64,000 bases of DNA from Roseomonas gilardii subsp. gilardii (GCF_023078375.1 NZ_CP095554.1:375001-439000); one strand, 5' to 3'; positions 1 through 10,062 are shown, counted from the first letter of the stretch. The notes: generated by a model not told the origin, from the letters alone. Made by a program: numbers and translations.

Positions 1-268
1 TATTCATCTGTCAAGGAGCTCCGCCTCAGGACAAAAAACCACCTCAGGGACACCTCCTTCCCAGGAAGCTTCCCATCCAGTGACCGTCCAACCCTTCGGC
101 AGGTTCACCAGTCGCCGCCCGTCAGCCCCCTCAGGAACCAACCGCGCCGCCGGTGAACGGGCTTATACGGGGGAGCCGTGGGGCTGTCAAAGCCTTTTCG
201 ACAGCTTCGTGATGTTTTTCGATCAGCCCCATGACAAAGGCCCTGGCACCCGTCTGCCGGGCCCCGGC
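1..268. other. Left-edge non-coding stretch
   Basis: No convincing gene is seen here. Short frames on both strands have neither a good ribosome-binding site nor recognisable protein content. On the minus strand there is a strong Shine-Dalgarno-like AAGGAGGT near 55-65, which might serve a leftward gene starting beyond the window edge. An inverted repeat GCTGTC/GACAGC near 183-205 lies past the stop of the leftward peptidase gene and could be part of its 3' end. Confidence 0.4.
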
Positions 269-2062
269 CTAAGCGGTGGGGATCGCCTCCCAACCCTGCT
301 CCAGCCACTCCGCGGCAGCCAGCACCGCTTCCCGCTGCACGGCATGGGCCAAGCGGAAATCTTCCCCTTCGATCGTCTCATCCGGGAATTCCGTGATCAG
401 AGCCAAAGGCGGCCCCGGCCTTGGCCGTGGCGCGAGACTGTAGGGGATCCCAGCATGGCTTGGCTGCGGCGCTTCCCCCAGATGCGCCTCATAGAGGGCC
501 GCATGCCGCCGGTTGAAAGCTGCCAACCCCGGGATGGCCGCGACACGTGCGGCCACGTGGCGCATCAGCTCCCCCGCCATCCCCTCCAGCCCTGGCCCGT
601 GACGGAGGATCAGGAAAAATCCCCGGGGAATGCTCCAGGACTCGAAGCCGCGCGGCAGGTAGCCCGAAAGCGGCCTTGTCCATTCATGGGCGGGATAACC
701 GTGGAGATTCACATGCAGCCGGGCGCCGGTCCGGCGGAAGGCTTCCAGCCGGGCCGCCTTCTCGTGCCAGGGCGGCCCATCCCGCGCCTCCAGATCATCC
801 CCGAGCGCCGTGTAGCGCGCGGCGTGATGCATGTGATGCGGATGCACCCGCCGGAACCGCTCGTGCAACGCATAACCATCCGGATTTTCCAGCGGAATCA
901 GGGCGAAGCCCAGCCTGCCCGCGCCGGCCAGGATCCGCGCGGCCCGCAGCGCCCCGACCACGCCGGAGGTCTCGTTGGCATGCTGCCCCGCCGTCACGAC
1001 CAGGCCGATTCCGGTCGCGCCCGGTACCTGCACCCCGCGCACCGGCCTGCCCTGCACCGACAGGGCCCCGAAACGCTCGCCGGGCAGGGCTTCGAGCTCC
1101 AGCGCCACCCGTTCCAGCGGCAGGGGCCGGTCCGCTGCTTCCAGCCCATCTTCCACCCTCGCAGGGGCATGGCCCGGTTCGCCGTCCCCAGCCGCCTCCG
1201 CCACCTTCCCCGGAAGAATGGCGATCCGCAGGCGGGTCTCTCCCTGGGCAGGCCAGATATCCGGAACGATCTGGCCGGGCCGCAAACGCCGGTCCCCGGG
1301 CGGCAGCCCCGCGCGTGCACCGAAGAACTCCAGGGCCGAGAAATACAGATCCTCGTGCAGGGCCTCCCGCGTGCTGAGGCATTCCGCACCATAGGGCAGA
1401 GGCCGCTCGATGCCCCCTGTCTCCACCCGCATCTCCAGCATGCCGAAACGCGCCCCCGCTTCGCCCCAGTCGTGCCGCTCCAGGCTCTCCATCGCGAACC
1501 GGAAGGCCGCCTCGTATTCCGTCTCGAAGGCTTCGTCCTCCATGGGCCGTCCATCCGGGGCCGCCTCCCGGGAACGCCACCAGCCACAGGGCGAAAGGCT
1601 TTCCCGGCCCAGCAGATCCCGCCGAAGCCGGTTTGGCGCGAAAACCCGGTGGATCTCCTCGTCCCCGGAGCCCCGCCACAGGGTGACCTCATAATGCAGG
1701 TCGTCCCCACCGGGCTCGAAGCGCAACGGGCGGCCGCCCAGCAGTGCCGCCAGGGGATAGGCCTCCATCCGGAAGCGGAGCGGATTCGCCGCGGCAGGGA
1801 CGGGGTGGCGGACACGGATCGCCGTGACCCCCTCCAGCGCCACCTCCTCCAGAAAGAAGTGCAGCAGCGGCTTATAGGCGCTGCGCAGCCTGGCCTCGAT
1901 GCCGGCTTCGCGCAGCCTCTCCTCCGCGCCCCGCCGCGTGGCCTCGTCCTCGAAGAGCCAGGCCTCCGCCCGCCGCCCCGGCCCGCCGCCGAGACAGCGC
2001 CCGACCAGGAGATCCAGGCTGCGCGGAATCGCGATGTCGGTCAGGACGGTCATACCGGCCAT
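269..2062 (-). CDS. M14-family zinc carboxypeptidase-like protein
   Basis: The protein is 597 residues. The C-terminal half (from about residue 340) looks like a zinc carboxypeptidase domain: GQHANETSG gives the HxxE zinc pair (H361, E364), ENPDGYALHERFR matches the substrate-binding loop, LHVNLHGYP supplies the third zinc ligand (about H454), and TEFPDE near the C-terminus is a candidate catalytic glutamate. The N-terminal 300 residues are not recognised and may set specificity. No signal peptide is visible, so it is probably cytoplasmic. A second ATG three codons downstream is an equally good start. It lies 58 bp after a LysR gene on the same strand, which may control it. The substrate is unknown; peptide or amidated amino-acid hydrolysis is the family expectation. 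Confidence 0.75.
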   Translation of the reverse strand: MAGMTVLTDIAIPRSLDLLVGRCLGGGPGRRAEAWLFEDEATRRGAEERLREAGIEARLRSAYKPLLHFFLEEVALEGVTAIRVRHPVPAAANPLRFRMEAYPLAALLGGRPLRFEPGGDDLHYEVTLWRGSGDEEIHRVFAPNRLRRDLLGRESLSPCGWWRSREAAPDGRPMEDEAFETEYEAAFRFAMESLERHDWGEAGARFGMLEMRVETGGIERPLPYGAECLSTREALHEDLYFSALEFFGARAGLPPGDRRLRPGQIVPDIWPAQGETRLRIAILPGKVAEAAGDGEPGHAPARVEDGLEAADRPLPLERVALELEALPGERFGALSVQGRPVRGVQVPGATGIGLVVTAGQHANETSGVVGALRAARILAGAGRLGFALIPLENPDGYALHERFRRVHPHHMHHAARYTALGDDLEARDGPPWHEKAARLEAFRRTGARLHVNLHGYPAHEWTRPLSGYLPRGFESWSIPRGFFLILRHGPGLEGMAGELMRHVAARVAAIPGLAAFNRRHAALYEAHLGEAPQPSHAGIPYSLAPRPRPGPPLALITEFPDETIEGEDFRLAHAVQREAVLAAAEWLEQGWEAIPTA

Positions 2063-2120
2063 CCTGGCATGGGCCGGCGCGGACAGCGATCCGCCTCCCG
2101 TCCCACTTCGGCACCCCGTC

Positions 2121-3017
2121 TCAGCCGCCCTTGCCGAGATGCTCCCGCAGATGCTCGATCAGCCAGCGCCCCGCCCGGCCCGGGGGGCTCTGGCGCCGGT
2201 GCACCACGGACAGGGCCACGCTGAACCCATCGCGCTCCTTGGGATGCAGGCGCTTGAGCGCGCCGCTGCTCAGATGCGGCTTCACCAGATGCAGCGGCAT
2301 GTTGCACCAGCCGAAGCCGCCCAGCAGGAATTCCAGACGGGTGTGCATGTCGGCGAAGCGCCAGATGTGATGGCTGACCACCCCGACCGACCAGCCGGTC
2401 TGCTCCGAGACATCCGTCAGCACGAGTTGCACATGCTCCGCCAGCACGTCGCGCGACAGGGACCCCTCCATCGCGGCCAGGGGATGGGTGCTGCTCACCA
2501 CCGGCACCATGGCCACGTCGGTCAGGAACTCGCGCTCCAGATCGGTGGCCCCGGTGACGGCGGTGGCATAGACGGCCAGATGCGCCCGCCCCTCCCGCAG
2601 ATAACGTTCCGGCGCGCCGACCCCTTCCGTCAGCAGCCGGACCTGAAGCTGCGGGAATTCCAGGCTCATCGCCCGCAGCGCGGACATGAGGGCATCCAGC
2701 GGCAGGAGCTGGTCCACTGCCACGGTCAGCTCCGCCTCCAGCCCCGTGGCGATGCTGGCCGCCCGTTCCCGCAGTGCCGCCGCGCTGTCGAGCAGCCGCC
2801 GCGCATCGGCGATCATCACCCATCCCGCCTCGGTGGGGCGGGGCTTCTTCTCGGACCGGTCGAAAAGGGTCAGGCGCAGCGTGCCTTCCAGCGCCTGGAT
2901 GGACTGGCTGACCGCCGACTGCACGCGCTGCAGCTTGCGGGCGGCGGCCGAGAAGCTGCCCGTATCCGCCACCGCCACGAGGACGCGGAGCTGGTCCAGG
3001 GTCAAGGGATCGAGCAT
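2121..3017 (-). CDS. LysR-family transcriptional regulator
   Basis: This is a 298-residue protein of typical LysR length. Residues 1-60 form the winged helix-turn-helix (LDQLRVLVAVADTGSFSAAA, then RVQSAVSQSIQALE and LFDRSEKKPRPTEAG). Residues about 90-290 form the periplasmic-binding-like effector domain. The start is the ATG 30 bp after the rmuC stop, so rmuC, this gene and the M14 peptidase may be co-transcribed. The downstream peptidase is the most likely local target, but no operator was identified and the effector is unknown. Confidence 0.88.
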   Translation of the reverse strand: MLDPLTLDQLRVLVAVADTGSFSAAARKLQRVQSAVSQSIQALEGTLRLTLFDRSEKKPRPTEAGWVMIADARRLLDSAAALRERAASIATGLEAELTVAVDQLLPLDALMSALRAMSLEFPQLQVRLLTEGVGAPERYLREGRAHLAVYATAVTGATDLEREFLTDVAMVPVVSSTHPLAAMEGSLSRDVLAEHVQLVLTDVSEQTGWSVGVVSHHIWRFADMHTRLEFLLGGFGWCNMPLHLVKPHLSSGALKRLHPKERDGFSVALSVVHRRQSPPGRAGRWLIEHLREHLGKGG

Positions 3018-3047
3018 GGGCTCACTCCAGGGCCGTGCGGACCTTGC

Positions 3048-4316
3048 TCAGGCCCGCGGCAGGGAGGCCGGGGATGCCTCGGCCAGCGAAACGGCCGGCG
3101 GCGCGCCGGCCGCCTCCTCCAACTCCACCGCCGCCATGCGCTCGGAGGCGCGGACGATCTTCTCCGTGGTGATGTCGATCATCCGCACATCGTCCTGCAT
3201 GTCGGAGAAGTGCTTCTTGAGCTTGGCCACCCGCGTGTCGAGGCGGCCGACCTCGGTGGCCATGCGCTTCACCTCGTCCTGGATCCGCCTGGCCTCGGCC
3301 CGGATGCGCACGTCCTGCATCAGCGCCCGCATCGTGCCGAGCACGGCCCAGAGGGTGGAGGGCGAGACGATATAGACCCCCATCCGCGCCGCTTCCTCGA
3401 CCAGCGGCGCCTGGGTGGCGTGCAGTTCCGCATAGATCGCCTCGGAGGGCACGAAAAGCAGTGCCCCCTCCGCCGTCTCGCCGGGGATCAGGTACTTGGT
3501 GGCGATGTCGCCGATATGCTTGCGCATGTCGCTGGCGAAGGCCTTGGCGGCGGCGTCGCGCTCCCGCCCCTCGGAGTCGCGCTGGTTCAGCCAGCCCTCC
3601 AGCGGGAACTTGCTGTCCACCACCACCGGGCCGGGCGGGTGTGGCAGGTGGATCAGGCAGTCGGCGCGGTGCCGGTTGCTCAGCGTGTGCTGCCAGGAAT
3701 AGCCGTCCGCCGGCAGCCGGTCCTCCACCAGCCGGCGCAACTGCACCTCGCCGAAGGCGCCGCGTGACTGCTTGTTGGCCAGGATGCCCGACAGCGTCGT
3801 CACCTGCGCGCCCAGCGCCTCGATATTCCCGCGCGCGGCGTCGATCACCGCCAGACGCTCGCCGATCGCCTTGGCGGTTTCCTGCGTGGCGGCGAACTGC
3901 TCGGTGAGCTGCCGCGCCACCCGCTCGCTCTGCCCGGTGAGCGCGGCGTTCAGGCGTTCGTTCTGCGCTGCCACCGCCTCGTTCACCCGCCGGCCCTGCT
4001 CGATCAGGCTTTCGGTCATGGCCTGGGTCGCCTGCGCCAGCCGCTCGGCCAGCGCCGCCTCCTGCGCCCTGGCCCGCTCCGCCGCCAGGGCCTGGGCCTC
4101 CGCCAGCCGCTGGTTCTGCGCCGCCAGCGCCGCCTCGACCTCCCGCGCCTGCTGTGCCAGTTGCTCGCCGACACCGGACTGAATCGCGCCCAGCCGCTCC
4201 ACCAGGGGCATCAGCGTTTCCGCCGGCAGGGCGGCGGGAGAGGGACGGCGGAAGAGCAGCAGGAGCAGTGCCGCCAGCCCGGGCAGCAGGACCAGAAGGA
4301 TCAGCCAGGTTTCCAA
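3048..4316 (-). CDS. rmuC: DNA recombination protein RmuC
   Basis: RmuC proteins limit recombination at inverted repeats and carry a membrane anchor, a long coiled coil and a nuclease-like core. All three are visible: an N-terminal membrane helix (LETWLILLVLLPGLAALLL), about 150 residues of Ala/Glu/Gln-rich coiled coil, then the core with GAFGEVQLRRLVEDRLP, VVVDSKFPLEGW and SPSTLWAVLGTMRALMQD. The open frame continues upstream to 4499, but that extension has no conserved content. I place the start at a TTG (4314-4316) directly before the membrane helix, with GGGAG about 9 bases upstream. This gives 422 residues, the usual family length. The TTG choice is inference. Confidence 0.88.
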   Translation of the reverse strand: METWLILLVLLPGLAALLLLLFRRPSPAALPAETLMPLVERLGAIQSGVGEQLAQQAREVEAALAAQNQRLAEAQALAAERARAQEAALAERLAQATQAMTESLIEQGRRVNEAVAAQNERLNAALTGQSERVARQLTEQFAATQETAKAIGERLAVIDAARGNIEALGAQVTTLSGILANKQSRGAFGEVQLRRLVEDRLPADGYSWQHTLSNRHRADCLIHLPHPPGPVVVDSKFPLEGWLNQRDSEGRERDAAAKAFASDMRKHIGDIATKYLIPGETAEGALLFVPSEAIYAELHATQAPLVEEAARMGVYIVSPSTLWAVLGTMRALMQDVRIRAEARRIQDEVKRMATEVGRLDTRVAKLKKHFSDMQDDVRMIDITTEKIVRASERMAAVELEEAAGAPPAVSLAEASPASLPRA

Positions 4317-4596
4317 TCCGGAACTCCCAAAACTCGGTATCGCCGCGGATTCGGCGGGAAACGGCGCGAAAGGACGCGTTTCGTTCCCCTGTTTCCTTAT
4401 GGACTCTGTCCGGCTCAGGCCCAAGGGCAAAACCCGCCGCTTCTGTCGCCGGCAGTGCCCGGGCGCCTGCAACCAGCAAGCGAATCCTTCCAGGATCATC
4501 CGCGTGTGAGGATTTATGTTGCGGCCGTCATGAAACGATTCAGTAATGCGCCTGGATCGATCCTCCTCTTGTGACCCCCCTCATGAGGACGCCCGC

Positions 4597-4803
4597 ATGC
4601 CAAGGAAAAGCCTTCTCCCGGAACTGGTCGGAACGCTGGCCGTCACCGGCACGCTGCTCATGGTCTATCTGGCCGCTTTCCTGGTGATGGAGGATCAGAT
4701 GGACCATGGCACTGCCTGGCTGCCCGTCCGCGTCGCGCTGAACGAGGGGCCGCCCGCCGTTCTGCCCTGGGAGACCACCGGGGGCTCCGCCATCTCCCCC
4801 TGA
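4597..4803 (+). CDS. Small single-pass membrane protein, unknown
   Basis: A 68-residue hypothetical protein beginning MPRKSLLPELVGTLAVTG, with one hydrophobic helix at about residues 10-32 (LVGTLAVTGTLLMVYLAAFL) followed by an acidic, proline-containing tail. The start is the ATG at 4597 with GAGGA about 10 bases upstream; an in-frame ATG at 4546 lacks a good ribosome-binding site. It is divergent from rmuC and precedes the peptide ABC operon by 175 bp. I do not recognise the family. Its composition fits a real small inner-membrane protein. Confidence 0.6.
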   Translation: MPRKSLLPELVGTLAVTGTLLMVYLAAFLVMEDQMDHGTAWLPVRVALNEGPPAVLPWETTGGSAISP

Positions 4804-4978
4804 TCCCCCCTTGCCCTTCCCGCCAGGGCGTCAGCGCGGCCGGCTCTCTCCCGGTCTGGAGTGCTATCCTTCGGGGAGATCGTGCAATTTCCTAAAAAAC
4901 GCCGATTCGCCGTGATTTACGCCACAGCAAAACGGATTATCGTGGCCTCTTACGATTCTGTTATCGGAAGGTGTGACC
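4804..4978 (+). promoter_or_regulatory. Upstream region of the peptide ABC operon
   Basis: The last 100 bases before the binding-protein gene are much richer in A and T than their surroundings (runs such as CCTAAAAAACGCC and CAAAACGGATTATC), as expected for the operon promoter and leader. No riboswitch or clear operator is recognised. GGAAGG at 4966-4971 is the ribosome-binding site that decides the ATG start at 4979. Confidence 0.4.
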
Positions 4979-6598
4979 ATGAAGCCGACCCGGCGCGATG
5001 CCCTGTTGCTGGCCCCTGCCCTGGCCGCCGGCACGCTCCTCGGGCGCCGCGCCCTGGCCCAGGCCCCTCAAGGGGCCGCCGGCGTCACCCGCGGTGGGGT
5101 GCTCACGGCGCATCTGGCGGGCGAGCAGCGCATCCTGAACCCCGCGCTGCGCGCCTCCACCGGCGTCTACATCATCACCAGCAAGATAATCGAATCCCTG
5201 GTGGACCTGGATGCCGAGGGCAAGCCGGTCGGCATCCTGGCCACGGGCTGGGAGGCGGCGCCGGACGGCAAGACCATCACCTTCAGGCTGCGGGAGGGCG
5301 TGAAGTGGCATGACGGCAAGCCCTTCACCGCCGCCGACGTGCAGTACAACGCGATGGAGCTGTGGAAGACCCAGCTCAACTACTCCACCCAGTTGCAGCA
5401 GTACCTGACCGCGGTGGACACGCCGGACGAGCACACCGCCGTCTTCCGCTACTCCCAGCCCATGCCGCTGAACCTGCTGCTGCGCGCGCTCTGCGACCTC
5501 GGCTATGTGGTGCCGAAGCACGTCTTCGCCGGGACAAACGTGCTGGAGAACCCGGCCAACACCGCCCCGATCGGCACCGGCCCCTTCCGCTTCGTGCAGT
5601 ACGAGCGCGGCCAGTACGTGATCGCCGAGCGCAACCCGGACTACTGGCGCCAGGGCTTCCCCTATCTCGACCGGATCGTCTGGCGCTTCATCAACGACCG
5701 CTCGGCGGCCTCGGCGGCGCTGGAATCGGGGCAGATCCAGGTCTCGGCCTATAACGGGCTGCCGATGGCCGATCTCGACCGGCTGGCGAAGGACAGCCGT
5801 TTCACCGTGACCACCCGGGGCACGGAGGCGAACGCCTTCAACAACACGCTGGAATTCAACCACCGGCGCAAGGAGCTGTCGGATGTCCGGGTGCGCCGGG
5901 CCATCGCGCATGCCATCGACGTGCCCTTCTTCATCGAGAACTTCCTCTACGGCCAGGGCCGCCCGGCCAATGGCCCCATCCCCTCCTCCTCCACGGCCTT
6001 CTACCCGGCCGACGTGAAGTTCCCGTATGCCTTCGACAAGAAGAAGGCCGAGTCCCTGCTGGACGAGGCGGGCTACAAGCGCGGCGCCGGCGGGGTGCGC
6101 TTTACCCTGCGCCTCGTGCCGATCCAGAACGGCGAGGATGTGCCGCTGCTCGCCACCTACATCCAGCAGTCGCTCCAGGCCGTGGGCATCCGGGTGGAGA
6201 TCGTGAACCTCGACATCGCCGGCGCCCTTTCGGCCGTGTACCGCGACTGGAACTTCGACCTGGCCACGGGCTGGCACCAGTACCGCGGCGACCCCGCGGT
6301 CTCCACCACCGTCTGGTACCGTTCCGGCAGCCCCAAGGGCGCGCCCTGGACCAACCAGTGGGGCTGGAAGTCCGAGACGATCGACGAACTCACCGACCGT
6401 GCCGCGGCGGAGCTCGACCCGGCGAAGCGCAAGGCGCTCTATGCCGAGTGGACGAAGGAGATCAACGAGGCGCTGCCGATCTGGATGATCACCGAGCGCG
6501 AGTTCCAGACCGCCGCCAGCAAGCGGGTGCGGAACGGCATGAACTACCCACGCTGGGGCTCCGGCGACTGGCACGACACCTGGCTCGCCGCCGGCTGA
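4979..6598 (+). CDS. ABC transporter substrate-binding protein, peptide/nickel family
   Basis: This 539-residue periplasmic protein belongs to extracellular solute-binding family 5 (DppA/OppA/NikA type). It has a Tat-like signal (MKPTRRDALLLAPALAAGTL, ending near ALAQ). The fold markers are EQRILNPALRAS, WEAAPDGKTITFRLREGVKW, FTAADVQYNAMELW, IGTGPFRFVQYERG, RNPDYWRQGFPYLDRIVWRF and a C-terminal LPIWMITERE. The start at 4979 is set by GGAAGG seven bases upstream; a GTG at 4973 is the alternative. It opens an operon with two permeases and a double ATPase, so it should deliver a ligand to that importer. The ligand could be a peptide or a modified amino-acid conjugate; the downstream enzymes hint at a sulfur- or nitrogen-containing compound. 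Confidence 0.92.
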   Translation: MKPTRRDALLLAPALAAGTLLGRRALAQAPQGAAGVTRGGVLTAHLAGEQRILNPALRASTGVYIITSKIIESLVDLDAEGKPVGILATGWEAAPDGKTITFRLREGVKWHDGKPFTAADVQYNAMELWKTQLNYSTQLQQYLTAVDTPDEHTAVFRYSQPMPLNLLLRALCDLGYVVPKHVFAGTNVLENPANTAPIGTGPFRFVQYERGQYVIAERNPDYWRQGFPYLDRIVWRFINDRSAASAALESGQIQVSAYNGLPMADLDRLAKDSRFTVTTRGTEANAFNNTLEFNHRRKELSDVRVRRAIAHAIDVPFFIENFLYGQGRPANGPIPSSSTAFYPADVKFPYAFDKKKAESLLDEAGYKRGAGGVRFTLRLVPIQNGEDVPLLATYIQQSLQAVGIRVEIVNLDIAGALSAVYRDWNFDLATGWHQYRGDPAVSTTVWYRSGSPKGAPWTNQWGWKSETIDELTDRAAAELDPAKRKALYAEWTKEINEALPIWMITEREFQTAASKRVRNGMNYPRWGSGDWHDTWLAAG

Positions 6599-6602
6599 TC
6601 CG

Positions 6603-7580
6603 GTGCGTGTCCTGGCGCTCGCGGGGCGGCGGCTACTGGCCAGCCTGCCGACCCTGCTGATCATCCTGGTCGGCCTGTTCCTGCTGCTCCAGCTCGCCCC
6701 CGGCGACACGGTGGACGCGCTGATGGCGCAGATGGGCGGCGGTGACCCGGTGCAGATGGAACAACTCCGTCAGTTCTACGGGCTCGACGCCCCGGTGGCG
6801 GTGCAGCTCGGCCGCTACCTGATGCGGCTGGTGCGGTTCGACCTGGGCTTCTCCGCCATCTACGGACAGCCGGTGGTGCGGGTGATCGGGGAGCGCCTGC
6901 CGGTCACGCTGCTGCTGATGGGCTCGGCGCTCTGTTTCTCCTTCGCGGCCGGCACGGCGCTGGGGGTGCTGGCGGCACGGCGGGTGAACCGCTGGCCGGA
7001 CACGCTGATCTCCACGCTGGGGCTGGTCTTCTACGCCACGCCGTCCTTCTGGTTCGGGCTGATGGGCATCGTGCTCTTCGCGGTCCATCTCGGCTGGCTG
7101 CCGGCCGGAGGGTTCGAGGAGATCGGCGCGGGCCATACCGGCCTGACCCGCGCGCTGGACATCGCCTGGCACCTCGTCCTGCCCACCGCGACGCTCGCTT
7201 TGATCTTCCTCGCCACCTATCTGCGGATCATGCGCGCCGCGATGCTGGAGGTGATGACGCAGGACTTCATCCGCACCGCCCGCGCCAAGGGACTGGGCGA
7301 GACCGGGGTGGTGGTGCGCCACGCGCTGCGCAACGCGCTGCTGCCGATGGTCACGCTGGTGGGGCTGCAGGCCGGGACCATGCTGGGCGGCTCGGTGGTG
7401 GTGGAAAGCGTCTTCGCCCTGCCCGGCCTCGGCCGGCTCGCCTATGACGCGGTGGTGCAGCGGGACCTGAACATGCTGCTCGGCATCGTCTTCACCTCCG
7501 CCTTGCTGGTGATCGTGGTGAATTTCTGCGTGGACCTGCTCTACGCGAAGCTCGACCCGCGCATCGCCGCCGACCGCTGA
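6603..7580 (+). CDS. ABC transporter permease, DppB type
   Basis: A 325-residue inner-membrane permease of the peptide/nickel importer class, starting at a GTG four bases after the binding-protein stop. It has six predicted membrane helices. The EAA loop reads FIRTARAKGLGETGVVVRHA, followed by NALLPMVTLVGLQ and the typical C-terminal VNFCVDLLYAKLDPRI. It pairs with the DppC-type permease eight bases downstream. No truncation or unusual residue is seen. Confidence 0.93.
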   Translation: MRVLALAGRRLLASLPTLLIILVGLFLLLQLAPGDTVDALMAQMGGGDPVQMEQLRQFYGLDAPVAVQLGRYLMRLVRFDLGFSAIYGQPVVRVIGERLPVTLLLMGSALCFSFAAGTALGVLAARRVNRWPDTLISTLGLVFYATPSFWFGLMGIVLFAVHLGWLPAGGFEEIGAGHTGLTRALDIAWHLVLPTATLALIFLATYLRIMRAAMLEVMTQDFIRTARAKGLGETGVVVRHALRNALLPMVTLVGLQAGTMLGGSVVVESVFALPGLGRLAYDAVVQRDLNMLLGIVFTSALLVIVVNFCVDLLYAKLDPRIAADR

Positions 7581-7588
7581 ACGAGGCC

Positions 7589-8425
7589 ATGGACGCTTTC
7601 CGACGCTATCTTCGCAGCCCGCCGGCGGTGATCGGCCTGCTGCTGCTGGTCCTGGTGGTGGCGGCCGCCCTGGCCGCGCCGCTGCTCTATCCGGACGACC
7701 CGCTGCGCCTGGCCGGGCGGCCGCTGCAATGGCCCGGCGCCAATCCGCGCTTCCCGCTGGGCACCGATCCCTCGGGCCGCGACATCGCGGCGCAGATCCT
7801 CTACGGCGCCCGCGTCTCGCTGCTGATCGGCATCGTCGCCACGCTGATCTCGATCGCCATCGGCATCGTGGTGGGCGCGCTGGCGGGCTATTACGGCGGC
7901 TGGGTGGACGATGCGCTGATGCGCGTCACGGAGGCTTTCCAGACCCTGCCGAACTTCCTGCTGCTGCTGGTGCTGGTGGCGGTCTTCGGCTCCGACATCG
8001 TGACGGTGACATTGGCGATCGGCCTCGTCTCCTGGCCCGCCACGGCGCGGCTGACCCGGGCGGAGTTCCTGAGCCTGCGGCAGCGGGAATTCGTCCAGGC
8101 CTGCCGCACGCTGGGCATGGGCAACCCGCGCATCATCTTCCGCGAGATCCTGCCCAATGCCCTGCCGCCGGTGATCGTCTATGCCGGGGTGGTGATGGCG
8201 ACCGCGATCCTGCTGGAAAGCGCGCTGGCCTTCCTCAACCTCTCCGACCCGAACATCGCCTCCTGGGGCAACCTGATCGGCGCGGGCAAGGGCGTGCTGC
8301 GGGCGCAGTGGTATGTCTCGGCCATCCCGGGCGTGGCGATCCTGGTGGCGGTGCTGGCCGTCTCCCTGGTGGGGCAGGGGCTGAACGATGCGCTGAACCC
8401 CCGCCTGAAAGGGCGCGGCCCATGA
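7589..8425 (+). CDS. ABC transporter permease, DppC type
   Basis: A 278-residue second permease of the same importer. It begins with a short cytoplasmic segment and a first helix (VIGLLLLVLVVAAALAAPLL), then the family motif FPLGTDPSGRDIAAQILYGA. The EAA loop is EFVQACRTLGMGNPRIIFRE. It ends QGLNDALNPRLK. The stop overlaps the ATG of the ATPase gene by four bases (ATGA), which suggests translational coupling. Confidence 0.93.
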   Translation: MDAFRRYLRSPPAVIGLLLLVLVVAAALAAPLLYPDDPLRLAGRPLQWPGANPRFPLGTDPSGRDIAAQILYGARVSLLIGIVATLISIAIGIVVGALAGYYGGWVDDALMRVTEAFQTLPNFLLLLVLVAVFGSDIVTVTLAIGLVSWPATARLTRAEFLSLRQREFVQACRTLGMGNPRIIFREILPNALPPVIVYAGVVMATAILLESALAFLNLSDPNIASWGNLIGAGKGVLRAQWYVSAIPGVAILVAVLAVSLVGQGLNDALNPRLKGRGP

Positions 8426-10062
8426 GCTGCCTGGAGATCCGCGGCCTTTCCGTCGCCCTGCCGCCGGGCGCCGACCGGCCCTATGCCCTCCAGGACGTGT
8501 CCCTGACGCTGGAGAAGGGGAAGATCCTCTGCGTCGTAGGGGAAAGCGGCTCGGGCAAGTCCATGACCGCCGGCGCGGTGATGCGCCTGCTGCCGGAAGG
8601 GGTGCGCGTCACCGCCGGGCAGGTGCTGCTGGCGGGCGAGGATCTGCTGACCAGGTCCGAGGCGGAGATGCGCCGCCTGCGGGGGGCGCGCGTCGCGATG
8701 ATCTTCCAGGAGCCGATGACGGCGCTGAATCCGCTGCGCAGCATCGGCGACCAGATCGGCGAGAGCTTCCGCATCCACACCAGCCTTGATGCCGCGGAGA
8801 TCGAGCGCCGGGTGCTCGCTTTGCTGGAGGAGGTGCGCATCCCCGATCCGCGCCGGGCGCTGAAAGCCTATCCGCACGAGCTGTCGGGCGGGCAGCGGCA
8901 GCGCGCCATGATCGCCATGGCCCTGGCGCTGGAGCCGGAGGTGCTGATCGCCGACGAGCCGACCACGGCGCTCGACGTCACCACCCAGGCGCAGATCCTC
9001 GCCCTGATCCGCGACCTGCAGGCACGGCACGGCACGGCGGTGCTGTTCATCACCCACGATTTCGGCGTGGTGGCGGAGATCGCCGACCGGATCGCGGTGA
9101 TGCGGCAGGGCGTGGTGGTGGAACAGGGCGAGGCCGGGGACATCCTGAACCGGCCGGAGCATCCCTATACCCGCGCCCTGATTGCCGCCGTGCCGCCGCT
9201 GCGCCCCACCGCGCCGGATGGCCCGCCACGCCGCGCCGCGCCGGCGCTGATGGTGCGGGGGGTGAGCAAGACCTATGGCAAGGCGGGACTCTTCCGCCGC
9301 AACCGGCGCATCGTGAAGGCGCTGGACGATGTCAGCGTCAGCCTGCCCAAGGGCGGCACGCTGGGCATCGTGGGGGAGAGCGGCTCGGGCAAATCCACCC
9401 TGGCCCGCTGCGTGGTGCGGCTGCTGGACCCGGACGAGGGCAGCATCCGCCTGGGCGGCACCGACCTCGCGAAGCTCTCGGCGCGCGAGATGCGGGCGGA
9501 AACGAAGCGCATCCAGATGGTGTTCCAGGACCCTTTCGCCTCGCTGAACCCCCGCCGCCGGGTGGGCGAGCTGGTGGCGCAGGGGCCGATGGTGCATGGC
9601 ACGCCGCGCGCGGAGGCCATGGCCCGCGCCCGCGACCTGTTCGAGCTGGTCGGGCTGCGCCCCGATGCCATGGACCGCTACCCGCACGAATTCTCCGGCG
9701 GGCAGCGGCAGCGCATCGGCCTGGCCCGGGCGCTGGCCTTGCAGCCCGAGGTGCTGGTGGCGGACGAGGCGGTCTCGGCCCTGGATGTCTCGGTGCAGGC
9801 GCAGGTGCTCCGGCTGCTGGCGGGGCTGCGGCAGAGGCTCGGCCTCTCGGTGCTGTTCATCACCCATGACCTGCGCGTCGCGGCGCAGATCTGCGACCGG
9901 ATCGCGGTGATGCACCGGGGCCGCGTGGTGGAGGAGGGTCTGGCGGTGCAGGTCTTCGGCGATCCGCAGCACGACTACACGAAATCGCTCCTGGCCTCGG
10001 TGCCGGGGCGCGGCTGGACGCCGCCGGGCGATCTCGCCCCGGTGCCGGAGGAAATCGCGTGA
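8422..10062 (+). CDS. Fused double ATPase of a peptide ABC importer (DppD-DppF)
   Basis: A 546-residue protein with two complete nucleotide-binding domains in one chain. Domain 1 has Walker A GESGSGKS (about residue 40), [10 protein letters not shown] and Walker [13 protein letters not shown]. Domain 2 has Walker [10 protein letters not shown] (about residue 317), [10 protein letters not shown] and [12 protein letters not shown]. Each domain carries an oligopeptide-type C-terminal tail ([16 protein letters not shown] and [16 protein letters not shown]). The ATG at 8422 overlaps the DppC stop. Its own TGA overlaps the GTG of the next gene (GTGA), so the importer is coupled to the downstream flavin enzyme. 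Confidence 0.93.
   Translation: MSCLEIRGLSVALPPGADRPYALQDVSLTLEKGKILCVVGESGSGKSMTAGAVMRLLPEGVRVTAGQVLLAGEDLLTRSEAEMRRLRGARVAMIFQEPMTALNPLRSIGDQIGESFRIHTSLDAAEIERRVLALLEEVRIPDPRRALKAYPHELSGGQRQRAMIAMALALEPEVLIADEPTTALDVTTQAQILALIRDLQARHGTAVLFITHDFGVVAEIADRIAVMRQGVVVEQGEAGDILNRPEHPYTRALIAAVPPLRPTAPDGPPRRAAPALMVRGVSKTYGKAGLFRRNRRIVKALDDVSVSLPKGGTLGIVGESGSGKSTLARCVVRLLDPDEGSIRLGGTDLAKLSAREMRAETKRIQMVFQDPFASLNPRRRVGELVAQGPMVHGTPRAEAMARARDLFELVGLRPDAMDRYPHEFSGGQRQRIGLARALALQPEVLVADEAVSALDVSVQAQVLRLLAGLRQRLGLSVLFITHDLRVAAQICDRIAVMHRGRVVEEGLAVQVFGDPQHDYTKSLLASVPGRGWTPPGDLAPVPEEIA

Noticed and set aside
1-60. Similarity of CAAGGAGCTCCGCCT at the left edge to hairpin 1 of the dispersed element
   Set aside because: Only about a dozen bases agree and the rest of the element is missing; short GC-rich matches are expected by chance.
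80-2224. 714-residue rightward open frame
   Set aside because: It is the antisense shadow of the M14 peptidase gene. It is rich in Pro/Arg/Gln/His, has no domain and spans two real minus-strand genes.
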